DNA of 64,000 nucleotides from an uncultured Alteromonadaceae bacterium (GTDB taxonomy: Bacteria; Pseudomonadota; Gammaproteobacteria; Enterobacterales; Alteromonadaceae). Both the position numbers and the translations under genes were made by a program. This document shows positions 1 to 10,249 of this stretch, piece by piece (position 1 is the first letter of the stretch; every line of letters begins with the position of its first letter). The stretch is from contig CATMRP010000003.1 of assembly GCA_950073835.1 (NCBI GenBank), positions 1-64,000 of the forward strand, written 5' to 3'. Below the pieces are notes generated by a model. The model had not been told where the DNA came from, did not search any database, and saw only the letters and a list, made by a program, of their open reading frames with translations.

Positions 1-255
<255 letters not shown>

Positions 256-384
256 ACAACGCCTAAATGGCTTTAGCCTTTAGAGTGTTGTGTGAGTAGA
301 CTGTCTAATTATTAAGTGAGAGTAGTTGAGTTACTCAACTGATTGAAACGAATATCAAGCTTTCTGAAATTGTTAACAAGTTTT

Positions 385-502
385 TGCCTGGCGGCAATAG
401 CGACGTGGTCCCACCTGAATCCATTCCGAACTCAGAAGTGAAACACGTTAGCGTCGATGGTAGTGTGGGGTCTCCCCATGTGAGAGTAGAACACCGCCAG
501 GC
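385..502 (+). rRNA. 5S ribosomal RNA
   Basis: tgcctggcggcaatagcgacgtggtcccacctgaatccattccgaactcagaagtgaaac...gagagtagaacaccgccaggc; complementary 5'/3' ends. Confidence 0.95.
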
Positions 503-522
503 TCCCAATTCGAAAAACAAAG

Positions 523-546
523 AACCCAGCGAAAGCTGGGTTTTTT
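523..546 (+). terminator. Rho-independent terminator of the rrn operon
   Basis: aacccagc-gaaa-gctggg followed by TTTTTT. Confidence 0.9.
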
Positions 547-608
547 GCTTTTAGGACTGGCACTACCGTGCCACTCCTATGAAGACCTAACTATCGAGGG
601 TCATATCC

Positions 609-616
609 ATTAAAAC
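609..616. repeat. Left target-site duplication ATTAAAAC of IS66-family element
   Basis: Identical 8-mer at 2970-2977 immediately outside the other end. Confidence 0.93.
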
Positions 617-691
617 GTGAGCGTCCGGTGATCTCCACATTCAAATACTGAAATAGCTACGGCATGGTGTCCTTTTCAAAAGGAGTATGCC

Positions 692-1009
692 ATGCGACAC
701 CCTCAACGTAGCCAGCAAGAATGGCGACAATTATTCAAACAGCAACAACAGAGTGGCCTGTCGGCTGTCGAATTCTGCCAACAACAACATATCAATATCC
801 AAACCTTTTATGCCCGGCGCAGTGATATTCGCTTGCAACATAGGCAAAGCAAGTTTGTTCAGGTGAAACGCGAAGTCACCACGGTTGAATCCCGAGAGTG
901 TACAACGGCCGAACAGATAACACTGGATTATGGCGCGGGACAACTCAGTTTACCCATTACCGTACAACCGCATTGGGTAGCGGCGTTGATGAAGGCGCTT
1001 AACGAATGA
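692..1009 (+). CDS. tnpA: IS66 family accessory protein TnpA
   Basis: ORF within IS66 ends; N-terminal HTH-like QQEWRQLFKQQQQSGLSAVEFCQQQHI. Confidence 0.88.
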   Translation: MRHPQRSQQEWRQLFKQQQQSGLSAVEFCQQQHINIQTFYARRSDIRLQHRQSKFVQVKREVTTVESRECTTAEQITLDYGAGQLSLPITVQPHWVAALMKALNE

Positions 1010-1356
1010 AGATGTTCGTCGAGCCTGCTGATATCTATCTGTACATGGACATTGTCGATTTCCGTAAATCCATCAACGGACTGATTGTGGTGGTTGAGCA
1101 ACAGATGCAGCTTAGTCCGTTTAGGGATGCCCTGTTTGTCTTCTGTAATAAAAAGCGCGATAAAGTCAAAATCCTCTATTGGGATAAAACTGGCTTCGCG
1201 CTGTGGTACAAACGCCTCGAAAAGCACCGCTTTAAATGGCCAAATGATGCTGATTTGCAGCACATGCATCTGAGCGAACAGCAGTTGCAATGGCTGTTAT
1301 CCGGCTATGATGTGATAGGCCATCAGCCCTTACATTACACTGCTTCCGGCTTATAA
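1006..1356 (+). CDS. tnpB: IS66 family accessory protein TnpB
   Basis: IYLYMDIVDFRKSINGL...DALFVFCNKKRDKVKILYWDKTGFALWYKRLEKHRFKWP, typical IS66 Orf2; overlaps tnpA stop. Confidence 0.95.
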   Translation: MKMFVEPADIYLYMDIVDFRKSINGLIVVVEQQMQLSPFRDALFVFCNKKRDKVKILYWDKTGFALWYKRLEKHRFKWPNDADLQHMHLSEQQLQWLLSGYDVIGHQPLHYTASGL

Positions 1357-1442
1357 CCGGTGATCATAAGCAGCGATTATCGATCACGAAATAATCTGAA
1401 TAATGGCATGTAATCAGTCAGTTATTGCGTAATACTAGAGCA

Positions 1443-2948
1443 ATGAATATTGATATCGAGAACCTCCCCGACGACCCGGCAACACTGAAAAAGATGTTGT
1501 CGCAGATGGTATCGCGTTATCAATACCTGGAAGAGCAGTTCCGCATTGCTCAGCATAAACAGTTCGGTAAAAGTACTGAAGGCCACCCTGGGCAGGGTGA
1601 GTTGTTTAATGAGGCCGAAGAGCTGGTTGCTGAGGTTGAAACACCCGAGCAGGAAGCCATAAGTTATACGCGCAATAAACCTAAGCGTAAACCATTGCCC
1701 AGTGATTTACCCCGCGAGGTTATCGTTCACGATATCCCGGAAGCAGACAAAACCTGTGACTGCTGCGCCAGCGAGTTGCACTGCATCGGCGAAGATAAGT
1801 CTGAGAAGTTACAGTTTATCCCGGCTCAGGTGAAAGTGATTGAGCATGTACGTCTGAAGTATGCGTGCCGTACCTGCGACAAAGACGGTACTAGCAACAC
1901 TATCAAACAAGCGCCGGTGCCACACAGTGTTATCCCCAAAGGGTATGCCACGCCCAGCCTGTTAAGCCAAATCATCACCAGCAAATACCAGTTTGGTCTG
2001 CCATTGTACCGACAGGAAGCCATGTTTAAACAACACGGTATCGAGCTTAGCCGCAAAACCATGGCTGACTGGATAATCCACTGTGCTGAGTTGTTTAAAC
2101 CGCTCTATGACCAGCTTCATCAACATCTGCTACAGCAACCGGTTATCCAGGCGGATGAAACCACGCTGAAGGTGGTCGATGCGGATAAATCGACGAGCTA
2201 TATGTGGTTATATGCCACAGGGGCTGATTCACCCGACGGAAACATACCAGGCACAACCATCCCGAACATCGTACTGTATGACTACCACAATAGCCGGGCC
2301 GGGCAATGTGCCGTGGACTTCCTTGGCGGCTATAACGGTTATCTACAAGTGGATGGTTACGCGGGTTATGAACAAACCCAGGCCACCTTGGTCGGCTGCT
2401 GGGCTCATGCCAGACGCAAGTTCATGGAGGCCAAAAAAGGGGCGGGTAATAAAGGCAGTGGTAAAGCCGACTGGGCCCTAAACCATATCCAAAAGCTCTA
2501 CCGTATCGAAACCCAGATAAAAGATAGCTCAGCAGAACAACGCTTTACCACACGGCAGGAAAAGAGCCTGCCATTACTGAGCCAACTTCATACCTGGCTA
2601 ACCAAATCAGCACAACAAGTGTTACCGAAAACAAAACTGGGTGAAGCGATACAGTATTGCTTGAACCAATGGCATAAGTTGGTTCGATACACACTAGACG
2701 GCCAGCTCAGCATTGATAACAACCGTGCAGAGCGAGCAATAAAACCGTTCGTCATTGGCAGGAAAAACTGGCTGTTCAGCCAGACAACTACCGGCGCAAA
2801 CGCCAGTGCCATCCTCTACAGCATCATCGAAACCGCCAAGGCCAATAACCTCAACGTGTTCGAATATGTGATGAAAAGTCTGGAGTTGCTGAGCCAACCG
2901 GAAGCCGATGTCGACCCACTACTACCATGGCAGGTTGCTAAAGACTAG
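1443..2948 (+). CDS. tnpC: IS66 family transposase TnpC (DDE)
   Basis: VIQADETTLKV, LQVDGYAGYEQ, GCWAHARRKF, DNNRAERAIKPFVIGRKNWLFS motifs; ATG at 1443 preferred to TTG at 1425. Confidence 0.95.
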   Translation: MNIDIENLPDDPATLKKMLSQMVSRYQYLEEQFRIAQHKQFGKSTEGHPGQGELFNEAEELVAEVETPEQEAISYTRNKPKRKPLPSDLPREVIVHDIPEADKTCDCCASELHCIGEDKSEKLQFIPAQVKVIEHVRLKYACRTCDKDGTSNTIKQAPVPHSVIPKGYATPSLLSQIITSKYQFGLPLYRQEAMFKQHGIELSRKTMADWIIHCAELFKPLYDQLHQHLLQQPVIQADETTLKVVDADKSTSYMWLYATGADSPDGNIPGTTIPNIVLYDYHNSRAGQCAVDFLGGYNGYLQVDGYAGYEQTQATLVGCWAHARRKFMEAKKGAGNKGSGKADWALNHIQKLYRIETQIKDSSAEQRFTTRQEKSLPLLSQLHTWLTKSAQQVLPKTKLGEAIQYCLNQWHKLVRYTLDGQLSIDNNRAERAIKPFVIGRKNWLFSQTTTGANASAILYSIIETAKANNLNVFEYVMKSLELLSQPEADVDPLLPWQVAKD

Positions 2949-2969
2949 GTGGGATCACCGGACGGATAC

Positions 2970-2977
2970 ATTAAAAC
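2970..2977. repeat. Right target-site duplication ATTAAAAC of IS66-family element
   Basis: Identical to 609-616. Confidence 0.93.
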
Positions 2978-3203
2978 TCTTCGAACAGCGTCCTTTAGTG
3001 ATACGTCCCTGTAGCGGGCATCCAGCTCGCCATCCATGGCTCGCGTTCATTACTTGTCGAATGCCACTGGCATTCGCCATGCTTTTACGAAGCACCGTTC
3101 TTCACCCCCATGTGAGAGCTCTCTTAATTTAATAAAACAAAGAACCGTCATCCTGCAACCGTAAGGCGTATAAACGCGCCACAAAAAGCACTAACAATAA
3201 ACC

Positions 3204-4001
3204 CTATGGCAATCCAGCCTGGATTGACTCAAGCCGGTAACGGGCGTTACCGATATTATAACGGGCTTTGAGCATAGCAATGATCCCCGGATTACTGGCT
3301 ATAAACTCGTTCAGTTCGATTAAGAGTTCAGGGTTTTTGACCGTAGATAAACAAAATTCGACTACGGTAACAGGTAAATCAGGGTCGAGTTTGAAGTCAT
3401 CTACATCATCGAGTTTCTGCATCAGATACTGAGCCACGTAGTAATCCATATCAAAGGCATCAGCTCTGTCCCACTGCGCCATATAAATGGCTGATTTATT
3501 ATCTGCTACAGAAATAAGCTTGGTTTGACCACTGTCGATACGTTCCTGCCAGTATAAAGGGGAAAAGCCCAATACAATGGCCACTTTTCGTATGGCAGAA
3601 AGGCCCTGGCCAAATCGCTCTGGCTTTACAAATGTCCCAACCAGACTCTCCGTCAACGGTGCGCTGAAATGTTTAGTGGCATTGTCGTTTACCGGGTTAG
3701 TCCAGGTAGGATGGTCCGGATAAACAAAATCAACGTTACCTTTTTCAAGCTCGATCTGCAGACGCAATACCGGCATGCTGACGTATTCAAATTTAATCCC
3801 GCGGTCGCTTGCGAAAGCCTCTAGTAACGCCCATGCATAGCCTCGGTCCTTGACTGCAGAGAACTCATAATGAGGGTAATAGGCGATGTTTTGTGACGCT
3901 ACTACGTAAGTCTCTGCACACGATGTATTCAACGATAATGCTGAAGAAACCAGCAATAAAAAAGAGCATGAGAGTTGGCGAGCCAGTGAGTACATCATCA
4001 T
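3204..4001 (-). CDS. Periplasmic solute-binding (SBP_bac_3-like) protein
   Basis: Signal peptide; paralogous to 4874-5668 (YYPHY.F...W A..EAF...SMPVLRLQ.EL.KG.VDF.YPD). Confidence 0.75.
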   Translation of the reverse strand: MMMYSLARQLSCSFLLLVSSALSLNTSCAETYVVASQNIAYYPHYEFSAVKDRGYAWALLEAFASDRGIKFEYVSMPVLRLQIELEKGNVDFVYPDHPTWTNPVNDNATKHFSAPLTESLVGTFVKPERFGQGLSAIRKVAIVLGFSPLYWQERIDSGQTKLISVADNKSAIYMAQWDRADAFDMDYYVAQYLMQKLDDVDDFKLDPDLPVTVVEFCLSTVKNPELLIELNEFIASNPGIIAMLKARYNIGNARYRLESIQAGLP

Positions 4002-4155
4002 TACTTAACGCTGTGGGTAATAATTTAACTATAGTACACAGACTACTGAAGTTGCCAAACACATTTGCATTTTCACTGTAAGGCGACGAATATGGATTGT
4101 TAAGGGCTTATAATTTAATCAATGGAAATTGGCCCTCTGGTTAAGTAAGCCCTGA

Positions 4156-4866
4156 ATGGACATTGATATGAGCAATAACTCATCAACGACAATATTGGAT
4201 TCCTCCGTTTTTTCGATCATCATTACCAGTCTGATTCTGTTTTCAGTGGTCACTTTTTCAATGGAAACACTTCCTGATTTAAGTGCCCGGCACCGCCAAT
4301 GGCTACGGTATGCTGAATACGTCATAGTAACTTTGTTTACCCTTGAATATTTAACCAGAATCTATCTGGCACGTGAAAAATTAAAGTTTATTTTCAGTTT
4401 TTACGGGGTAGTCGATCTGATTGCTATTTTGCCATTCTTTCTGGCGTTTACCGTCGATCTCACAACCTTGCGATTACTCAGATTGTTAAGGCTTGCAAGG
4501 CTAATCAAGCTGGCAAGATACAACACGGCATTTCATCGTTTTACCCGCGCTTTATATATGGCGAAAGAAGAGTTGGTTATATTTACGCTGGCTAGCTTTG
4601 TGCTGTTATACCTATCCGCAGTGGGTATTTATCATTTCGAACATGCGGCACAACCTGATGTGTTTCGCTCGATCTTCGACAGCTTGTGGTGGTCTGTTGC
4701 CACTCTGACAACAGTAGGATATGGCGATATCTATCCCATTACACTCGGTGGCAAAATGTTTACGTTTTGTGTACTCATGATTGGTTTGGGCTTAATTGCC
4801 GTACCAACGGGAATAGTGGCGTCTGCACTGTCTGCGGTCAGACACGAGCGCAGAGAATCTGAATAA
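4156..4866 (+). CDS. Voltage-gated potassium channel family protein
   Basis: Selectivity filter TLTTVGYGD; S4-like LRLLRLLRLARLIKLARY; multiple TM segments. Confidence 0.92.
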   Translation: MDIDMSNNSSTTILDSSVFSIIITSLILFSVVTFSMETLPDLSARHRQWLRYAEYVIVTLFTLEYLTRIYLAREKLKFIFSFYGVVDLIAILPFFLAFTVDLTTLRLLRLLRLARLIKLARYNTAFHRFTRALYMAKEELVIFTLASFVLLYLSAVGIYHFEHAAQPDVFRSIFDSLWWSVATLTTVGYGDIYPITLGGKMFTFCVLMIGLGLIAVPTGIVASALSAVRHERRESE

Positions 4867-4873
4867 ATTAGCA

Positions 4874-5668
4874 TTAATAGTATTGATCTCTTAAGTCGTT
4901 AAGAATCGTTTCTGGTGGTCTGATTCTGTATTGCTTGTGGAGTTGTTTAATTAATGCGTGGTGGGATCTAAGGAAAGCGTTAAATTCAGCCAGCAAGTGA
5001 GTATGGTTGATTGTCGCTAACATAAAGGCAACGCCATCATGGGGTAATTTAGGGTCCAGTGTAAACTTGCCAAGTGCTGGCTGCTGAGAAGCAATATGTT
5101 GAGTGACATGGTATTCGAGATTGGCTGCATCCGCTCTGTCCATCGCGATGAGTTCCAGTGCATTGAGCGTATCATTTACCCGGATAAGATGGGTTAGATG
5201 TTTATCTACCCTGTCTTGCCAGTTGACTGGGGTAAAGCCCAAAGGCATAGCGAGGCGACGAATATTATCAATTCCACCACCCACCTTTTTAGGGCGCATA
5301 ATGGTGCCGCCTAATGCGCGTGTGACTGGTTGACTAAAGGTTTTGAGCGTATTACTGATAATGGGGTTATACCATTTTGGGTTATCCGGATAGATAAAAT
5401 CGACACTGCCCTTGGCCAGTTCTTTTTGTAGTCGGAGTACTGGCATAGAGATATAAACAAACTCGTGTTTGGTCGTGGCTCTAAAAGCCTCAAAAATTGC
5501 CCAGGCAAGGCCTTTGTCATCTTTTGATGTGAAATCATAATGAGGGTAATAATGAAAATTCTGCGTCCCGATAACAATGGTGTCGGCGCGGCTACAGGTT
5601 CCTGCGATGAGCAAAAAGACTATTGCAAGGCGGCTCACTACAGAAGCTATCCCCTTAATGTAATACAT
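4874..5668 (-). CDS. Periplasmic solute-binding (SBP_bac_3-like) protein, paralog of 3204-4001
   Basis: Signal peptide; IGTQNFHYYPHYDF...AWAIFEAF...SMPVLRLQKELAKGSVDFIYPDNP. Confidence 0.75.
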   Translation of the reverse strand: MYYIKGIASVVSRLAIVFLLIAGTCSRADTIVIGTQNFHYYPHYDFTSKDDKGLAWAIFEAFRATTKHEFVYISMPVLRLQKELAKGSVDFIYPDNPKWYNPIISNTLKTFSQPVTRALGGTIMRPKKVGGGIDNIRRLAMPLGFTPVNWQDRVDKHLTHLIRVNDTLNALELIAMDRADAANLEYHVTQHIASQQPALGKFTLDPKLPHDGVAFMLATINHTHLLAEFNAFLRSHHALIKQLHKQYRIRPPETILNDLRDQYY

Positions 5669-5779
5669 AACAAAGTGTGGTTTGATACATCCATAACACT
5701 AGACTACGGCAAAGGTTGGTTGTTTTATAGACGTTTTTTCGTTATATACGTATTTTCTTATGTGCGTAGCAAACCATTA

Positions 5780-8700
5780 CTAATGAAAGTCCCTGGAGTG
5801 CATCAGCAATTGATCAAGCTTATCACTGTGATCGATAAGTTTACCGGCAATGATATGGGTTACGCCTTCTTCTGAACGTTCCAATATTCCTCTTACCTCA
5901 AGGATCTTACTGCTGATAAAGGCCTTTTTCTGCAGTCGTGCCGTACTCTGCCAAACTATCACGTTCAGATTACCGGTATGATCCTCGAGCGTCATAAAGG
6001 TTACTCCACCGGCAGTCCCCGGCGCTTGTCGGCCCACCACGCAACCAACCACTCGAATAGGGGATTTATGTGCTTTGGTTAATATCTCATTTGCCAGTGT
6101 CAGATGATGAATAGGGTGTTGCGCTAAAAGCAGTTTGACAGGATGCTGCGCCAAAGACAGATTAAGCGACGCGTAATCTTCGATAAGATCCTCAACTGCA
6201 GTAGGGGCCGTTATCTGCGGGGTGATCTCAGTCTGATCTTTCAATAAAGGTAGTGTCATTTGCGAGTCCATTAACTGCCAGCGGGTGTTAAACCGGTCTT
6301 TAGCCAGAGCTGTTAAGGCGTTAGCGCTGGCCAGCGCCGCCAGCTCATTACGATTAAGGCCAAGAGATTTAATCTCAGTCAGGCTGGTAAAGCCTTTTTC
6401 CGGGCGCTGTGATATCAGTGTATTCATGGCTTTGTCCGATAAGCCATTCACTTGTCTCAGACCCAGTCTGAAGTGGTGATTATCAATAACAGTGTGATCA
6501 ATACTGCTTTCATTGATATCAACCGGCAAAGCATAAACCTGATGTCGGGCAGCATCCTGAACAAGTTGCGCCGGTGAGTAAAAGCCCATTGGCCAGCTGT
6601 TAAGCAACCCAACATAAAACTCCACCGGGTAATAATACTTAAGCCAGGCTGAGGCGTAAGCCAGTACTGCAAACGAAGCAGAATGAGACTCAGGAAAGCC
6701 GTATTCGCCAAAGCCACAAATTTGTTCAAAGAGTTGTTCGGCAAATTGCGGCTTGTAGCCTCTCTGAGTCATACCATCAATCAACTTGCTTCTGAACTGG
6801 CGTAACTTGCCGTTTTTCTTCCAGCTAGCCATGGCTCTTCTTAGCTGATCGGCTTCGCCGCCGGTAAACCCTGCAGCAACCATGGCTAACTGGATCACTT
6901 GCTCCTGAAAAATAGGTACCCCCATGGTTCGGCACAGGACCGACTTTACTTCATCAGAAGGATAGCTGACCGGCTCTTTTCCGTGTCTTCTTAACAAATA
7001 AGGGTGCACCATGTCACCCTGGATAGGGCCAGGTCTGACAATCGCTATTTGCACTACCAGATCATAATAAGAAACGGGTTTTAATCGCGGCAGCATGGTC
7101 ATTTGCGCGCGGGACTCAATCTGAAAAACACCCACAGTATCGGCGTTGCAAATGGCACTAAACACCTGCTTATCCCTGCCATGGGCAGAGATAAAAGGTA
7201 TAGATATATCCTGTTGGTAGCGATCGCTGATCAGTGAAAAGGTTTTACGTATAGCGGTGAGCATCCCCAGCGCCAGCACATCCACCTTTAGCAGCCCCAA
7301 AGACTCCAGGTCGTCTTTGTCCCACTGAATCACGCTGCGATCTGCCATGGCGGCATTTTCAACCGGCACCAGCTCGTATAGCGGGCCAGCAGAAATGACA
7401 AAGCCGCCTACATGCTGAGATAAATGACGGGGAAAGCCTATAATCTCTTGCGTTAAAGTTATTAACTGCTTAACGGTACGGCTGTCCTGATCGATGCCCA
7501 GTTCCTGCAATTGGCTTTGCCAGCCAAGGGTTCGATCGCGAAGGTTAAATTGCTTGAGCCAATAACCAAGTAGCGATTCGGGCAGCCCTAATGCCTTGCC
7601 AACTTCCCGAAACGCACTTTTAAATCGGAAGGTCGAAACACTGGCTGCCAGCGCAGTCCGTTCGCGGCCATACTTGCCGTATATATACTGGATCACCTCT
7701 TCACGGCGTTCATGCTCAAAATCCACATCAATATCCGGCGGCTCGTTACGCTCCTTAGAGATAAAACGTTCGAACAGAACATTGATCTGGCGCGGATCTA
7801 CAGCGGTTATTTCCAGGCAATAACACACTATGGAGTTTGCTGCAGAGCCCCGCCCCTGATACAAAATACCTTGCTCTTTGGCGAATTGCACAATGTCGTA
7901 AATGGTCAGAAAGAAGTATTCAAATTGCTCCGAACGGATCAATGCCAGCTCTTTTTCGATGATCTCTCGGATAGATTGCGGTACACCTTGTTTAAACCGC
8001 TTTTTAATCCCGGCTTCAACGCAGTGGCGAAGATAGCTGGTTGCCGTGTACCCGTTTGGCACGAGCTCGCTGGGGTACTGATACTTAAGCTCATCCAAAC
8101 TAAACTGACAACGCCTGGCAATACTCACACTCTCGCTTAACCACGCCTTAGGGTATAAGCGGGTGAGTTTAGTGAGTGTTTTGAGGCTGCGCTCCTGATT
8201 AGGTAATCCATCGCGGCCTAACCCTGCCACCGTACTGCGTGTGCGAATGGCGTGCAGAACATGCTGAGTGTGTTGGCGGTCGGGGTGATGAAAGAGCGCC
8301 TGGTTGGTGGCTACCAGAGGAAAACAATACTCTTCGCTCAGCGACATTGCCGCGGCGAAATGAGCGTTATCATTACCGTTTAATAAACGCGATACGCCAA
8401 TCCAACAACGTTTACTGAAGAACTTAGCAAAAAATTCTGCCCAATGATTATCGTTATTGTTATACGCCGGTAACCAGATAGCCAAACACGACTTAACCGA
8501 TTTGAGATCCCATTCTGATAAGGCGTAATGGCCTTTTTCACTGCGCCGCCGTGCATTGGTGATAATACGGCAGAGCTCGGCATAAGCCGTTTTATCCGGG
8601 CACAGTAAACACACTCTCAAACCCGGCGCCAGATGCAACACACTGCCAACAATCAGCTTTATGGGTAAGCCATTCGCCTTGATTTCTGCATGGGCTCTGA

Positions 8701-8839
8701 CCACTCCGGCCACTGAACACTCATCGCAAATGCTAATGGCTTCATAACCCAGAAAAGCGGCGGTATTAACCAGCTCTTCGGGATGAGAAGCCCCTTCTAA
8801 AAATGAGAAGTTACTTTGGCAAACCAGTTCAGCAAACAT
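5780..8839 (-). CDS. dnaE2: Error-prone DNA polymerase DnaE2
   Basis: PHP domain start FAELVCQSNFSFLEGASHPEEL; PDIDVDFEHERREEVIQYIY; downstream of imuB. Confidence 0.96.
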   Translation of the reverse strand: MFAELVCQSNFSFLEGASHPEELVNTAAFLGYEAISICDECSVAGVVRAHAEIKANGLPIKLIVGSVLHLAPGLRVCLLCPDKTAYAELCRIITNARRRSEKGHYALSEWDLKSVKSCLAIWLPAYNNNDNHWAEFFAKFFSKRCWIGVSRLLNGNDNAHFAAAMSLSEEYCFPLVATNQALFHHPDRQHTQHVLHAIRTRSTVAGLGRDGLPNQERSLKTLTKLTRLYPKAWLSESVSIARRCQFSLDELKYQYPSELVPNGYTATSYLRHCVEAGIKKRFKQGVPQSIREIIEKELALIRSEQFEYFFLTIYDIVQFAKEQGILYQGRGSAANSIVCYCLEITAVDPRQINVLFERFISKERNEPPDIDVDFEHERREEVIQYIYGKYGRERTALAASVSTFRFKSAFREVGKALGLPESLLGYWLKQFNLRDRTLGWQSQLQELGIDQDSRTVKQLITLTQEIIGFPRHLSQHVGGFVISAGPLYELVPVENAAMADRSVIQWDKDDLESLGLLKVDVLALGMLTAIRKTFSLISDRYQQDISIPFISAHGRDKQVFSAICNADTVGVFQIESRAQMTMLPRLKPVSYYDLVVQIAIVRPGPIQGDMVHPYLLRRHGKEPVSYPSDEVKSVLCRTMGVPIFQEQVIQLAMVAAGFTGGEADQLRRAMASWKKNGKLRQFRSKLIDGMTQRGYKPQFAEQLFEQICGFGEYGFPESHSASFAVLAYASAWLKYYYPVEFYVGLLNSWPMGFYSPAQLVQDAARHQVYALPVDINESSIDHTVIDNHHFRLGLRQVNGLSDKAMNTLISQRPEKGFTSLTEIKSLGLNRNELAALASANALTALAKDRFNTRWQLMDSQMTLPLLKDQTEITPQITAPTAVEDLIEDYASLNLSLAQHPVKLLLAQHPIHHLTLANEILTKAHKSPIRVVGCVVGRQAPGTAGGVTFMTLEDHTGNLNVIVWQSTARLQKKAFISSKILEVRGILERSEEGVTHIIAGKLIDHSDKLDQLLMHSRDFH

Positions 8840-8841
8840 AA

Positions 8842-10245
8842 TCAGCCGAAGTACCCGTGCACGTACCAGTGTTGCTGATCATCCCGATACACCCACAAGC
8901 GCTGACCTTTACCGGTTAAGGCTAAAAAATAGTCCCGCTTTACCGGGTGATCATCCCACCAGCCAGTGTGCACCCGCTCCGGCCCGTAGACAATTTGAGT
9001 CTGCTCGGTTAGCGGTTGAGGTTGAACCATCAGCCAGACCGGTTGCAGGCCGTTAGCTTCTGAACAGGCCGGTGCCTTATGGAGTGCGCAAGCCTGTTGC
9101 ACAACATAGTCCTGACGGTGTTCATTAACCTGTTCAACGGTTTTCACACTGTCGCTGCCGAGTCTGGCCAGCAGTTTGCCCAACAGCATATTTTCAGCGT
9201 GTCTTGAATAGCTGCTTTGCAGCAACGACAGGTTTTCCGGGTCAAACTCAACCAGTTGATCACAGGTTAGGGTGAGCGAGGTGACCGGCGAGTCGAGTTT
9301 CAGTTGCTCAAGCTTAAGATCAATCAGCATTTGCCACTCACTTAAATGGTGGTGAGGGGTACCGGCGTTAACTTTAAACATCAGGTTATCGTGTTCCCGT
9401 TGCTGAAGTTCAAACTGTAAGGTATCGGTGGCCAGATTGCGCTTTTGCAGGTATGCACAATTATTGGCCAGCACAATAGCAATATAACGGCTTAATCTTG
9501 GCGCAGACTCTACCGCATATGGCAGCTCCAGGTACTGACTGAATACCTTTCGTGGATGAAATAAGCTGTATGGCGGCTGCTTTACGCCCTTTATAGCCAG
9601 CAAATAAGTAATGATCTGGTTATTAAAACGTTTGCCAATTTCATCCAGCGGTAACGCAATAAGTTGCCCCAGCGTGCGTATACCAATGCGGTTTAACTGC
9701 TCTTTTTCTTTGCTGGGGAGCTCAGTGGCCTGTAACGAACAATTTTTAAGGTGATTTAGAGCCAGACTCGGCTCGCTCTCTACCCGGTCAAAATGACTGC
9801 GGGCCAGCACCCGGGCAATTTCGATGGTAGCGCCGGAGCCATAGTGAAAGTGCACTTGCCGGACGGTTAGGGATCGTTTGCATAACGCCATGAAATTATC
9901 CAGCCCCTGATAATAAAGTTCCAGCGGACTCAGATTAATGGCGATGCCATTGCTGGCAACGCAGACAATGTCGGAGGCAATCGCATAAAGGGTGGTAGCC
10001 AGCTGCTCTAGCTGACAATTTTCGCTATTGGCGGCATATTCAATAATACAGGTTTGTGCATGAATGGCGGTTATTTCTGCTAAGCCCATGCCTGGTTTAA
10101 TACCAGCAGTGAGGGCCGCTGCCGATAACTGGCACACGGTATTGTCGGTTCCGTCAATCACTACCGTTGGCCCGGTTTGCTCAGGATGAAGCTGCTCGAA
10201 GAGATCGAGCTGCAGACGCGGAAAGTGCAGGTAGAGCCAGTGCAT
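8842..10245 (-). CDS. imuB: ImuB, Y-family polymerase-like protein (likely non-catalytic)
   Basis: MHWLYLHFPRLQLDLFEQ N-terminus; context imuA-imuB-dnaE2. Confidence 0.93.
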   Translation of the reverse strand: MHWLYLHFPRLQLDLFEQLHPEQTGPTVVIDGTDNTVCQLSAAALTAGIKPGMGLAEITAIHAQTCIIEYAANSENCQLEQLATTLYAIASDIVCVASNGIAINLSPLELYYQGLDNFMALCKRSLTVRQVHFHYGSGATIEIARVLARSHFDRVESEPSLALNHLKNCSLQATELPSKEKEQLNRIGIRTLGQLIALPLDEIGKRFNNQIITYLLAIKGVKQPPYSLFHPRKVFSQYLELPYAVESAPRLSRYIAIVLANNCAYLQKRNLATDTLQFELQQREHDNLMFKVNAGTPHHHLSEWQMLIDLKLEQLKLDSPVTSLTLTCDQLVEFDPENLSLLQSSYSRHAENMLLGKLLARLGSDSVKTVEQVNEHRQDYVVQQACALHKAPACSEANGLQPVWLMVQPQPLTEQTQIVYGPERVHTGWWDDHPVKRDYFLALTGKGQRLWVYRDDQQHWYVHGYFG

Positions 10246-10249
10246 TAGA

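Larger units (their letters stand above)
617..2969 (+). mobile_element. IS66-family insertion sequence, apparently complete (2353 bp)
   Basis: tnpA/tnpB/tnpC all open; left end GTGAGCGTCCGGTGATCTCCAC, right end (reverse complement) GTATCCGTCCGGTGATCCCACC; 8-bp TSD, the length expected for IS66. Confidence 0.95.

Noticed and set aside
335-520. 61-aa minus-strand ORF
   Set aside because: Lies over the 5S rRNA gene; not protein coding.
928-1290. 120-aa minus-strand ORF
   Set aside because: Antisense to IS66 tnpB, whose family is clear.
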